From: an uncultured Clostridia bacterium
GTDB lineage: Bacteria > Bacillota_A > Clostridia > Oscillospirales > Ruminococcaceae
Assembly (NCBI GenBank): GCA_947169455.1
Contig: CAMVPV010000063.1
Coordinates: forward strand, 1 to 6,994
Length of the DNA stretch: 6,994 bases
Direction of reading: 5' to 3'
Shown: piece by piece, positions 1 through 6,270 of the stretch
Layout: each line of letters opens with the position of its first letter
Numbering within the stretch: position 1 is the stretch's first letter
Notes under the pieces: model-generated
Databases searched by the model: none
What the model was told of the DNA's origin: nothing
Seen by the model: the letters and a program-made list of their open reading frames with translations, nothing else
Position numbers and translations under genes: made by a program

Positions 1-28
1 GTTTTTATGTAGTATCTGACCCTTATGC

Positions 29-34
29 AGAGGT
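29..34 (+). promoter_or_regulatory. Ribosome binding site of the small basic protein
   Basis: AGAGGT sits 9 bases before ATG 44 and abuts the alternative GTG at 35. It therefore favours the ATG as the true start. The remaining bases at the left edge (1-28) show no promoter I can support. Confidence 0.55.
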
Positions 35-43
35 GTGACAATA

Positions 44-346
44 ATGAGCAGAAGTTATCGGAAATTTGCGGTGTGCCGCGAACACGAACGCCGCGTGAGG
101 AGATGTTTCCGCCAGAAGACAATGGCAAACCGCAGGGTAAGGCGAAGCGGTGCTATTCCCGGCGGCAAGTGCGGATACAGACGGCTTTTCGAGCAGTGGC
201 GCCTTTCCGATTACCGCTTGATCGGCTGTTCCGATGAGAAAGAGGTCAGGCGCGGGGGAAGATGTTCCAGAGGAAAATGGGACATTGTCGGAAGGTACCC
301 CGCCGACCCTGTGCGCGCATGGAGAAAGTACTATAAGAGAAAGTGA
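44..346 (+). CDS. Small arginine-rich basic protein, function unknown
   Basis: This 100-residue protein has about 24 Arg and 8 Lys, so it is strongly basic and probably binds nucleic acid or another polyanion; that role is inference. It starts MSRSYRK, has a central NRRVRRS block (residues 29-35), an aromatic/basic segment YRRLFEQWRLSDYR (45-58) and ends AWRKYYKRK. The order 'SRSYRK, then N-R-x-V-R-R, then Y-R-x-L-F...W...DYR, then a basic Tyr-rich end' matches from memory a family of short uncharacterised Firmicutes proteins; I cannot name a domain. Five Cys (11, 21, 43, 62, 74) do not form an obvious zinc-binding pattern. I chose ATG 44 because AGAGGT lies 9 bases upstream; a GTG at 35 in the same frame overlaps that site. 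The large membrane protein gene begins 29 bases after the stop, suggesting co-transcription. The promoter must lie left of the window. Confidence 0.62.
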   Translation: MSRSYRKFAVCREHERRVRRCFRQKTMANRRVRRSGAIPGGKCGYRRLFEQWRLSDYRLIGCSDEKEVRRGGRCSRGKWDIVGRYPADPVRAWRKYYKRK

Positions 347-363
347 ATGTGATACCCGCGCGG

Positions 364-368
364 GGAGG
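364..368 (+). promoter_or_regulatory. Ribosome binding site that fixes the start of the large membrane protein
   Basis: A GGAGG core, within a longer GGGGAGGTG, lies 7 bases before ATG 376, which is ideal spacing. It decides against the in-frame GTG at 343, which would overlap the previous stop codon (GTGA) but would put this site inside the coding region. A short palindrome, CCCGCGCGGG (355-364), touches the site; its fold would be weak, so I assign it no role. Confidence 0.8.
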
Positions 369-375
369 TGCGGTC

Positions 376-3300
376 ATGAGTGTATTGTTTATTATCAGTC
401 TTGTGGTCATTGTTCTGCTTATACGCGCAAATACAAAGCTGAAAAATGAAAATGAGCGGCTGACCCGTGAAATTGACAGGATATACGAGGAGACAAAGTA
501 TGTTCCGCATCCCAAGCCGGAGCCTGCTCATCCGCATAGCGCTCCGACTGTGAATGTTCCGCCCGCGACAGCCGGCGGGAACTATGATATGTCATTTATG
601 TACGGAGTGCTCCCCTCACGCACGGAGACCGTACAGAGCGGTTCCGTACCGATGCAGCAAGCTACTCCCGCACAGCCCGTATTCAGGGATGAGCAGATGG
701 ATATTCCTGCAAATGCGGCACCCGTGCAGGATACATCTGTTCCGGCAATGCAGGCAAAGCAAGCTCCCGTGAATAATGTGAATGATAATGCTGTAAACAA
801 TATTCCTTTACAGACCGGCGATAATTCCGCGGCGGAAAATTACGAAAAGCCTATCGTCGTCGGAATGGATGAGGTGCGGAATTACGAGAAAAAGGAGCAC
901 GAAAAGCGTGAGCGTGAGAAGAAAAATCCCGCAAACGCAGCGCTCATTCTCGGCACGATGTTCATCACCCTTGCGGGTGTGATATTCGTTTCGGCGCGCT
1001 GGTGGACGCTCGACAGCAGCGTGAAGGCACTCCTGCTGTTCTCATTCTCTGGATTGTTCTTTGCGATAAGCGCACTCTCGGAAAAGAAGCTCGGTCTTGA
1101 ACATACGGGCAGGGCATTCTTCGCACTGGGCGGAGCATTCCTGCCGGTAGCAGCGTCGGTCTGCACGCTGTTCTCACTGTTCGGAAGTGAATTTTCCGCA
1201 TACGGAGAACTGCGCTGGCTCTCCTTTTCACTGATAGCGCTTACGGCGGCAGTTCCTGCATTCATCGCAATGAAGAAGTACGGAGTGAAGGCGCTCGGCG
1301 TGATATCACTGCTCTGTCTTTCGGGAGCGTTCATGCTCGTGCTGCGGCAGATATTCCCCGCAAACGAGGTATTCGCGCTCGCAGTCTCGGTATATGCGGC
1401 TCTGCTGGTATTCACACAGCCTAAGACAGCCGCCTTTACCGAAAGGATATTCGATAAGGGCTACGAGCTTTTCACCGTGATAAATATGTTCGGTGCGGCA
1501 ATGGTCGCACTGGCGCTTGCCGAAAGCGGCATCATCGCGTTCATGACGCTCATCGTGGCGGGTGCGGCGTTCTTCGGAAGGGGATTTTCCGGCAGGAACG
1601 AGTATCTCTCGGTGATACCGTTCATGGTGATGCTGTGTGCGGCGTCATTCAGGCTGTTCCGCCCCTACGACGAACTGCACCTTGAATATTTCGTTATCAT
1701 ATCGCTGGTGACAGCGGTGCTCTCGTCGCTCGGCATATTCAGCGACAATGTAAAGATGCTATTCAATGTCGCGTGCATGATAACGGCGGTGCCTGCTGTG
1801 ATGTGCAATCTGTTCGCAAAGGCGCCGGACGGGCTGATGTACAGCGAAAGCTACGAGATAGTGTATATGCTGTGCATGGTGCTCATAACTGCGGAAGTGA
1901 TAGTTCTGTATCTCCGCGGCAGCAGCGGTATGATATGGCTGATCGCACCGTTCGCGGCGGCGGCGGCTCATCGCTTCGGGTTCCTTGTCCTTGATGATCT
2001 CGGCTGGATAGCGTCCGGCTTCGTCATCATCGGGCTGTTCTTCCTTTCGGTATGGTTCAGCCGCATACGCACGGCATATTCCGACTGCTTCCTCACGGCG
2101 GTGCTCATTGCTGATGCACTCGTTCTCACACACCGCGGAGAGCGGATGGAGATCGTTTCCGCGATGGTGATATCAGTGATCTTCCTGTTCGTTTCGGCAG
2201 CGATGATAACAGTCATTGCGGAGCATTACCAGAAGCTGTCACTGCTCAGATACGGTATAATACCTGCGGCGATGCTTTCGGTCTTTCCTTTGCTGTTCAT
2301 GTTCCCGGAGCACGAAATACTTGCTGCGTCGGTACTGTTCGCGGTATGCTGCGTGCCGTCAGCGGCAATAATTATAACGGATAAATTCAAGGATCATCAC
2401 AAACCGCTGGTTTCGGGGCTGTATTTCTCGGGAACGGTGCTGACCTTCATGTTCCTCACAGGAGATGCTTATCCGTTCGCAATCGCAGGATTTACGGCGG
2501 TATGCGGCTTCATTTACCTGATGAAGCAGGAGAAGCCCTCGCCTGTCATGAAATATCTCTCGCTCGGACTGGTATATATCGCGGGCGGTTCTCTGTTCGC
2601 ATACACCATGGAAAGTATCGCGCGTGAGAGCACTTATGTCTTTATCCTGCGTGACAGTGATGAATTTTTCATGGGTGCGGGAGCTGCGCTCGTGCTGATG
2701 TATATCGCGTTCATCCGCATGAAGAAGCTGCGCACACACTGCACCGCGCTCGTCTGTGCAGGGGGACTGCTGTTCACAGGTATCGTTCTTGCGCAGAGCG
2801 ACAACGGTGCGGCAGAGGATATCTTTGCGGCGGCTTTCATGCTTGCAGCAGCTGTAATTACTGTGATCGGCGCTGTAAAATATGAAAAGAAGCTCAGCTT
2901 CATGCTGTACAGCACACTGCCGGTGCTGCTCGCATCATCGATACCGCTCGGCTCTGCGATGGAGTATATCCTTTACAGTCACGGTCCGCTGCCGGATGGC
3001 GTGAGGTACGGTGATATCGCGGGCAATATCGCATCTGCGGTATTCGCTGTCTCGGCGGCAGTATTCTGCGCGCTCAGGATCAGCGGCAGACTGAAAAACT
3101 TCTCCGTGCAGCTGATAAGGAGCATAATGTTCTGTGTGCCGGTAATGTCATTTATATACGCATTTTCTGGGAAAAACCCGTGGATATGCCTTTCAGCGGC
3201 GGCACTCTGCGGTTTCGTCCACCTGATGAAGTCGGAGAAGGTCTCGTCCCTGCTGAAATACTGGTCAGCGGCGCTTGTATATTTTGCAGGCGGAGCATTT

Positions 3301-5130
3301 GCCGTATTCTTCATGGATAAGACCGGAATCACCTATTACTGTGCAAATGACCTTGATATATTCTTCATGGGCGCGGGAGCTGCACTCGTACTGATGTACA
3401 TCGCCTTCATCCTCATGAAGAAGCTGCGCACGCATCACACCGAGCTCACGCTCACGGCAGCGCTGCTGCTCGACGGCATTGTGCTCGCGATGATAAACAG
3501 CAGTGCGGTGCCGGATATATTTGCATCGGCGCTCATACTGATATCGGCGGCAATGACCGTGGCAGGTGCGGAAAAATATACGGAGAAGCTCGGCTTCATG
3601 CGCTATGCGACGCTGCCTGTGCTGCTCGTGTCCTCACTGCCGATGGGTTCGGCGCTGGAAAATCTGATCTACGGATACGGCAAGCTGCCCGACGGAGTGA
3701 ATTACGGAGATATCTCCCGCATTATCGCGTCTGTGCTGTTCTGCGCAGGTGCGCTGGTATTCGGTGCGTTCTGCATTTCCGGCAGGGCAAAGCGGTATGT
3801 CGTTCCGCTGATAAGGAGCATCACCGTATGTGCGGGAGTCGTCGCAATGATATATCTTATCGGCGGAAGATACCCCGAGGTATATCTGCTTGCGGCGGCT
3901 GTATGCGGGTTCATATATCTGTGGAAGTCGGAATGTGCTCCCGTCTGGGCATATATCCCGTCCGGTCTGCTGTATCTTGGCACAGGGTATCTCTGTGCGG
4001 ATCTGACCGTTTTCAAATTCAATGCCGAGCTCAACTGCGACCTTACGCTTGCGGCTCTTTCGGCGGCATTCATGGCGGTAACGCTCATTGTCGGGAAAAA
4101 GTTCCGTCACGAAAAGCATTTCACGGTGATATCGCTCGCAATGACCACGCTGACAGCGGTGCTCTGTCTGCTCTCGTCTATGTACAGTATCGGTGCGGTG
4201 CGTCTGATATGGGCAGCGTACATCGCGGGCATCGTGCTCACCGTTATGACATATCTGCGCACAGGACTTGCAAAGCCTAAGCTGTTCAATTTCATGCTGT
4301 TCCTGCCTGCACTGATGATCTTTGTCGTGTGCGGTTCTCAGAGTCTTATAGATGACAGCGGTGCGCTTATCCTCACAAATGCGATATTCCTTATCTTCTG
4401 CTTCGGCGGCAGAGCTATCTACCGCGAGGGCATTGCGGAAAGGTATTCTCTCGATGTGCTCTCGCTCTCGTCGGCAGCGGCGATACCCGCGATGATATGC
4501 ATCTGCGAGAGCTCGTCCGCGCTGAGCTATAAAGTGGAATGGTATATCTGGTTCGCGGCAGCGGCGTACTTCTTCTCGTTCATCGGAAGGGTGAGGGAGA
4601 AGGCAGTCTGTGTGCTGAATACGGCAGGTGCGCTCCTGCTGCTCGGAGCATACTTCTTCCAGCCGTTCGGAACGGTGCCCGATCACTTCATGCTCGAATT
4701 TGTAACGGCGGGATATATCCTGTTCTCGCTCGGCATAGCGCTGATCTGGCGAAATCATCACGGCAAGGGGAACTTCTACTTTGTCACCGCTGTGATCTAC
4801 CTTGTGCTCACCGAGGTCAGGTGCATTATCTCCGGCTATGTTTCCGACGCGGTATTCGCGGGGATAGTACTGGTCGCAATGATGGCGTTCGCGGTCGGAT
4901 TCAGAAAGAGGCGCTGGCTCATACTTGCGGTATGCGGAACGGTAACGCTCACTCTGCTTATGACGGCGCAGTTCTGGCTGAATGCATCGTGGTGGTTCTA
5001 TCTGCTTGCGGCGGGCATAGTGCTCATAGTATGGGGCATCGCGGGCGAGGTGCGCAGGAAGAAAAAGCGCGGCGGTGAAGCACCCGCAGGCGCGGTACAG
5101 CAGGAGGCTGTCCGCAGGGATGAACACTGA
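376..5130 (+). CDS. Giant polytopic membrane protein with internal repeats (DUF2157/SCO7613-like)
   Basis: This 1584-residue integral membrane protein has no recognised enzyme motif. Residues 1-17 form one membrane helix (MSVLFIISLVVIVLLIR), followed by a short coiled-coil-like stretch (NTKLKNENERLTREID). A Pro/Ala/Asn/Gln-rich, probably disordered tether runs to about residue 165, then a charged KKEHEKREREKK segment. From about 186 to 1550 hydrophobic segments follow almost without a break, by eye on the order of 40 helices. The first pair contains SARWWTLDSS (206-215) and GRAFFALGGAFLPV (245-258). That pattern, a Trp-containing loop followed by an 'aLGaaflp' helix, recalls large uncharacterised proteins annotated as DUF2157 or SCO7613 C-terminal; this is memory, not a search. 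Residues 710-944 and 945-1176 are tandem copies. The C-terminus is a basic tail (EVRRKKKRGG). Transport, envelope or polymer-related roles are all possible; none is shown. The start is ATG 376, by its ribosome site. Confidence 0.9.
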   Translation: MSVLFIISLVVIVLLIRANTKLKNENERLTREIDRIYEETKYVPHPKPEPAHPHSAPTVNVPPATAGGNYDMSFMYGVLPSRTETVQSGSVPMQQATPAQPVFRDEQMDIPANAAPVQDTSVPAMQAKQAPVNNVNDNAVNNIPLQTGDNSAAENYEKPIVVGMDEVRNYEKKEHEKREREKKNPANAALILGTMFITLAGVIFVSARWWTLDSSVKALLLFSFSGLFFAISALSEKKLGLEHTGRAFFALGGAFLPVAASVCTLFSLFGSEFSAYGELRWLSFSLIALTAAVPAFIAMKKYGVKALGVISLLCLSGAFMLVLRQIFPANEVFALAVSVYAALLVFTQPKTAAFTERIFDKGYELFTVINMFGAAMVALALAESGIIAFMTLIVAGAAFFGRGFSGRNEYLSVIPFMVMLCAASFRLFRPYDELHLEYFVIISLVTAVLSSLGIFSDNVKMLFNVACMITAVPAVMCNLFAKAPDGLMYSESYEIVYMLCMVLITAEVIVLYLRGSSGMIWLIAPFAAAAAHRFGFLVLDDLGWIASGFVIIGLFFLSVWFSRIRTAYSDCFLTAVLIADALVLTHRGERMEIVSAMVISVIFLFVSAAMITVIAEHYQKLSLLRYGIIPAAMLSVFPLLFMFPEHEILAASVLFAVCCVPSAAIIITDKFKDHHKPLVSGLYFSGTVLTFMFLTGDAYPFAIAGFTAVCGFIYLMKQEKPSPVMKYLSLGLVYIAGGSLFAYTMESIARESTYVFILRDSDEFFMGAGAALVLMYIAFIRMKKLRTHCTALVCAGGLLFTGIVLAQSDNGAAEDIFAAAFMLAAAVITVIGAVKYEKKLSFMLYSTLPVLLASSIPLGSAMEYILYSHGPLPDGVRYGDIAGNIASAVFAVSAAVFCALRISGRLKNFSVQLIRSIMFCVPVMSFIYAFSGKNPWICLSAAALCGFVHLMKSEKVSSLLKYWSAALVYFAGGAFAVFFMDKTGITYYCANDLDIFFMGAGAALVLMYIAFILMKKLRTHHTELTLTAALLLDGIVLAMINSSAVPDIFASALILISAAMTVAGAEKYTEKLGFMRYATLPVLLVSSLPMGSALENLIYGYGKLPDGVNYGDISRIIASVLFCAGALVFGAFCISGRAKRYVVPLIRSITVCAGVVAMIYLIGGRYPEVYLLAAAVCGFIYLWKSECAPVWAYIPSGLLYLGTGYLCADLTVFKFNAELNCDLTLAALSAAFMAVTLIVGKKFRHEKHFTVISLAMTTLTAVLCLLSSMYSIGAVRLIWAAYIAGIVLTVMTYLRTGLAKPKLFNFMLFLPALMIFVVCGSQSLIDDSGALILTNAIFLIFCFGGRAIYREGIAERYSLDVLSLSSAAAIPAMICICESSSALSYKVEWYIWFAAAAYFFSFIGRVREKAVCVLNTAGALLLLGAYFFQPFGTVPDHFMLEFVTAGYILFSLGIALIWRNHHGKGNFYFVTAVIYLVLTEVRCIISGYVSDAVFAGIVLVAMMAFAVGFRKRRWLILAVCGTVTLTLLMTAQFWLNASWWFYLLAAGIVLIVWGIAGEVRRKKKRGGEAPAGAVQQEAVRRDEH
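2503..3207 (+). repeat. Intragenic repeat copy 1 (705 bases, residues 710-944)
   Basis: This is the first of two adjacent in-frame copies inside the membrane protein gene. It opens with CGFIYLMKQEK, contains MGAGAALVLMYIAFI then MKKLRTH (from residue 766), a loop LPDGVRYGDI (872-881) and an LIRSI segment near its end. All three landmarks recur at a constant 696-base offset in copy 2. Copy 1 carries 9 extra bases before the MGAGAA segment, which explains its greater length. Unit borders are my choice, set at the Cys codon of the CGF motif. Confidence 0.85.
3208..3903 (+). repeat. Intragenic repeat copy 2 (696 bases, residues 945-1176)
   Basis: This copy opens with CGFVHLMKSEK and repeats MGAGAALVLMYIAFI and MKKLRTH (from residue 998), LPDGVNYGDI (1104-1113) and LIRSI. 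Over the best-matched stretch (2665-2751 against 3361-3447) I count 12 differences in 87 bases. Eight of the 11 changed codons are synonymous. This is a duplication old enough to have drifted at silent sites but with its protein sequence kept. Confidence 0.85.
3904..4100 (+). repeat. Partial, diverged third repeat copy
   Basis: The opening CGFIYLWKSE (from residue 1177) and the following GLLYLGTGYL match the starts of copies 1 and 2 in register. The MGAGAALVLMYIAF segment is replaced by the looser DLTLAALSAAFMAVTLIV, and no LPDGV loop follows. The right border is approximate because similarity fades. An earlier distant unit probably also lies about 1995-2502, where QKLSLLRYGIIPAAMLSV resembles KKLSFMLYSTLPVLLASS of copy 1. 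Confidence 0.6.
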
Positions 5131-5141
5131 CACTATAATTC

Positions 5142-5146
5142 AGGAG
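5142..5146 (+). promoter_or_regulatory. Ribosome binding site that fixes the acetyltransferase start
   Basis: AGGAG lies 6 bases before ATG 5153, in the gap after the membrane protein stop. An AGGAGG at 5102-5107 could serve an in-frame ATG at 5120, but its spacing of 12 bases is long and that start would overlap the upstream gene. Confidence 0.75.
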
Positions 5147-5152
5147 AAAAAT

Positions 5153-6076
5153 ATGGAAATAACAACGAAACAATTTCAGATACTTACGGACATCAGCACC
5201 GTGTGGGAGCTGATGACGCAGTCATACGAGCCGCTGTTCGCAAACGGAGTTGCTGCGCCGTTCTTTGAATATGCACTGACCTCCTCATGGCTCGACAAAC
5301 GTTATCTGTATCTCAACAGACTGTGGTATGACGGGGACAGGGCAGCAGGCTTCGTATTCTATGAAAATCCTGTCACCTCGGTATATTTCATACTGCGTCG
5401 CGGCTACGAGTGTCTTGCCGATGAAATGGTGAGGTATGCAGCAGAAAAAATGCCCGGCAGCACTGACGGAAAGGAACTGATATTCTTCTCCGGTCAGAAG
5501 GCGCTCATTGAGGCTGCGGAAAGATACGGCTTCGCGGAGGCTTATACAGATACCGATATGCATATCGATCTGATGGGTAAGATACCGGAATATCCTCTTC
5601 CCGGCGGGTATCACTATGTCGGTCCGCTGAATGTCGATCCGGTGAAGTTCACACGGATGATGTGGTACGGCTTCGGCAATGATGAAGAAGCAGGAGAGTT
5701 CGTCAACTGGGATTCGGATAACGTTTCGGGGGAATGGAGCCCCGCAGTATCATATCAGGGAGTGCTGAGCAGCATCACTGCACCGCCTCCTCATTCGACC
5801 TATGGATATAATCTTCTGCTGGCGGATGAAAACGAAGAGTATGTATGCTTTTCGGGTATGTGGTGGGTGCCCGGGAACAGGCTCGCATATATGGAGCCGC
5901 TCTGCACCGTGCCGGAACACCGCCGCAGAGGGCTTGCCGCTGCGCTCATCTCGGAGCACTGCCGCCGTATGAAGGCGCTCGGTGCGGAATATATGACAGG
6001 CGGCGGGAATGAGTTTTACAGAAAGATAGGCTATGACTGTGAGGTACGTTGGCATCACTACAGATCAAAGCAGTAA
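5153..6076 (+). CDS. GNAT-family N-acetyltransferase
   Basis: This 307-residue cytosolic protein probably transfers an acetyl group from acetyl-CoA to an amine; the substrate is unknown. The acetyl-CoA binding motif A is MEPLCTVPEHRRRGLAAAL (247-265), in which R-R-x-G-x-A matches the Q/R-x-x-G-x-G/A pyrophosphate loop. The C-terminal GGGNEFYRKIGYD (283-295) has the F-Y-x-K-x-G-Y form of GNAT motif B. The N-terminal half has its own faint GNAT signature, with a helix and IEAAERYGF but no binding loop. A tandem arrangement with a degenerate first domain is therefore likely, and the length of about 300 residues fits that better than a single domain of about 150. SFLEYAL-like and APPPHSTYGY segments recall a common uncharacterised Clostridia subfamily. 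It starts 22 bases after the membrane protein gene and is probably in the same transcript. That neighbour might be a client, but nothing shows it. Confidence 0.9.
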   Translation: MEITTKQFQILTDISTVWELMTQSYEPLFANGVAAPFFEYALTSSWLDKRYLYLNRLWYDGDRAAGFVFYENPVTSVYFILRRGYECLADEMVRYAAEKMPGSTDGKELIFFSGQKALIEAAERYGFAEAYTDTDMHIDLMGKIPEYPLPGGYHYVGPLNVDPVKFTRMMWYGFGNDEEAGEFVNWDSDNVSGEWSPAVSYQGVLSSITAPPPHSTYGYNLLLADENEEYVCFSGMWWVPGNRLAYMEPLCTVPEHRRRGLAAALISEHCRRMKALGAEYMTGGGNEFYRKIGYDCEVRWHHYRSKQ

Positions 6077-6090
6077 GGGATCGGCTCCGT

Positions 6091-6126
6091 ATGCCCCCGA
6101 TGCTCTGTACAGAGCATCGGGGGCAT
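6091..6126 (+). terminator. Perfect 36-base palindrome, probable transcription terminator
   Basis: The 18-base arm ATGCCCCCGATGCTCTGT is followed directly by its exact reverse complement, giving a 16-pair GC-rich stem with a four-base GUAC loop. It lies 14 bases after the acetyltransferase stop and before the next promoter, the usual terminator place. No run of T follows on the + strand (CGTATGTTCTCTCG), and none precedes it that would serve the opposite strand, so it is not a classic intrinsic terminator. It may still stop transcription inefficiently or protect the 3' end of the message. Confidence 0.65.
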
Positions 6127-6189
6127 CGTATGTTCTCTCGTGGATACTCCCGGAACTTATGGGTATTATCTGCCGTTTTACTCAGTGCA

Positions 6190-6218
6190 TTGACAATTTA
6201 CATCGTATATGTTATAAT
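6190..6218 (+). promoter_or_regulatory. Consensus sigma-A promoter with extended -10
   Basis: TTGACA (6190-6195) and TATAAT (6213-6218) are both perfect consensus boxes with the optimal 17-base spacer. A TG one base before the -10 box (6210-6211) adds the extended -10 element. Transcription should start around 6225, in the A-rich run. It drives the dehydrogenase gene at 6271 and implies strong expression unless repressed. No clear operator palindrome overlaps it. The stretch 6127-6189 holds nothing else I can support. Confidence 0.9.
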
Positions 6219-6230
6219 ATAAAAAAAGAT

Positions 6231-6255
6231 GGCGGTCAGCCTGCGGCAGTCCGCC
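6231..6255 (+). other. Possible weak hairpin in the leader of the dehydrogenase gene
   Basis: GGCGG (6231-6235) can pair with CCGCC (6251-6255), with an interrupted inner stem closing on a three-base loop. It ends two bases before the ribosome site AAAGGA (6257-6262), so it leaves that site exposed. It may stabilise the message. There is no sign of a riboswitch or T-box in this leader of roughly 45 bases. Confidence 0.3.
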
Positions 6256-6270
6256 GAAAGGAACGGAAAC

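Noticed and set aside
343..375. GTG at 343 as the start of the membrane protein, overlapping the previous stop by four bases
   Set aside because: GTGA overlaps can signal translational coupling, but the strong GGAGG at 364-368 sits correctly for ATG 376. The extra residues also do not fit a clean N-terminal membrane helix.
2503..3903. The tandem repeats as a possible assembly artefact or mobile insertion
   Set aside because: The copies differ at many silent positions and by a 9-base in-frame indel, so they are not a collapsed or duplicated read. There are no inverted ends, target duplications or transposase.
4539..5078. A 179-codon plus-strand frame inside the end of the membrane protein gene
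   Set aside because: It is in another frame of a gene whose membrane-helix pattern continues unbroken to 5130. Its product is Arg/Gly/Cys-rich with no recognisable motif, and there is no sign of a frameshift.
3634..5133. A 499-codon open frame on the minus strand opposite the membrane protein gene
   Set aside because: It is fully antisense to a clearly coding frame and its translation is rich in Arg, His, Glu and Tyr with no domain or hydrophobic pattern. Such frames arise where the sense codons rarely read as stops in reverse. No ribosome site or promoter supports it.
5075..5152. Starts at 5075 or 5120 for the acetyltransferase
   Set aside because: Both overlap the membrane protein gene and add a sequence unlike GNAT proteins. 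ATG 5153 has AGGAG at 6 bases and begins with MEITTKQF, a normal N-terminus for this type.
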